Assembly (NCBI GenBank): GCA_036362985.1
Contig: JAYGXS010000002.1
Location: 91,108,990 to 91,172,989 of the forward strand
DNA length: 64,000 bases
Origin: Ligula intestinalis
Taxonomy: Eukaryota > Platyhelminthes > Cestoda > Diphyllobothriidea > Diphyllobothriidae
Direction: 5' to 3'
Shown here: positions 63,676 through 64,000 of the stretch, one piece after another
Layout of the letters: each line of letters starts with the position of its first letter
How positions within the stretch are numbered: the stretch's first letter is position 1
Translations under genes and position numbers: made by a program
The notes under the pieces: model-generated
The model's input: only the letters and a program-made list of their open reading frames with translations
Database searches by the model: none
Told to the model about the DNA's origin: nothing

Positions 63676-64000
63676 CATTAGCTCCCTGTTTGCACATTTC
63701 CCCTCCCAAATTTTTACCTCAGACGTATTTTCCTGGTTTTTGCTGACCATAGCTTTTTAACTTTTTATGTTATTGATTAACCCCTTGGCCATTTCTTATG
63801 ACCTTGTGTTTGAATAGTTTTTTTTTCTTTATGAATTTAATCAGTATTTTTCTCTTATGTGATTCACGTTACGCAATGAGAGGCAGCAACTGAAGAGCTC
63901 TTTCCAAATGCCATGGATCCAATAAATCTTGCTGTCATTGCTACCTTTAAAAGTATCATCCTCTCTTATACAATTTTTATATCCTATGTCAAAATCCTGG
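63676..64000 (+). other. Probable 3' untranslated tail of the preceding element
   Basis: Matches the flank at 26051-26290 in layout (TTTGCACATTTCCC, then ATGGATCCAATAAATCTTGC). Nothing coding. Confidence 0.5.

Overview
This is a eukaryotic, repeat-rich window, most likely from a flatworm and possibly a tapeworm. The grounds are a large, intron-rich SLIT gene on the minus strand, many Penelope-like (PLE) GIY-YIG retroelement fragments with hammerhead-type termini, and a Ty3/Gypsy element with the CHCC Gag motif and tRNA-Trp primer site known from the CsRn1 clade first described in the liver fluke Clonorchis. The species assignment is inference. No bacterial-type genes, CRISPR arrays or operons are present.

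One protein-coding gene is well supported: a SLIT homologue read right to left. Nineteen coding exons (positions 58718 down to 1883) were placed by hand from GT/AG splice sites, codon phase and domain logic. In order they encode the end of LRR domain 2 (58647, 48443), LRR domain 3 (42527 to 37981), LRR domain 4 (36368 to 20503), EGF repeats (20503 to 17906), a laminin-G domain (11107 to 5663), one further EGF, and a C-terminal cystine knot with the stop codon at 1883. The signal peptide, LRR domain 1 and most of domain 2 would lie beyond the right edge. A 10-N assembly gap (11833-11842) sits in the intron where a sixth EGF exon is expected.

The introns are filled with mobile elements. PLE fragments dominate (at about 0-0.7, 4.5-7.2, 12.3-16.1, 21.9-26, 30.4, 38.5, 46-47.4, 55.4 and 63.5 kb). 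Long-TIR DNA elements lie at 9.2, 28.3, 36.8, 43-45.8 and 58.8-62.8 kb. An internally deleted CsRn1-like LTR retrotransposon with matching 4-bp target duplications is nested in the last of these. tRNA-headed SINE-like copies, non-LTR 3' ends, a small mariner-like MITE, degenerate telomere-like tracts and microsatellites make up the rest.

The most interesting signal is a set of hammerhead-ribozyme motifs at PLE termini. Their stem III is only two base pairs with no loop, as a palindromic ACGU or AGCU, which covaries between copies and implies dimeric folding. One PLE subfamily has the core C3-G8 pair replaced by A3-U8 in several copies, a possible compensated ribozyme core variant. All calls were made by eye; no alignment or folding program was run.
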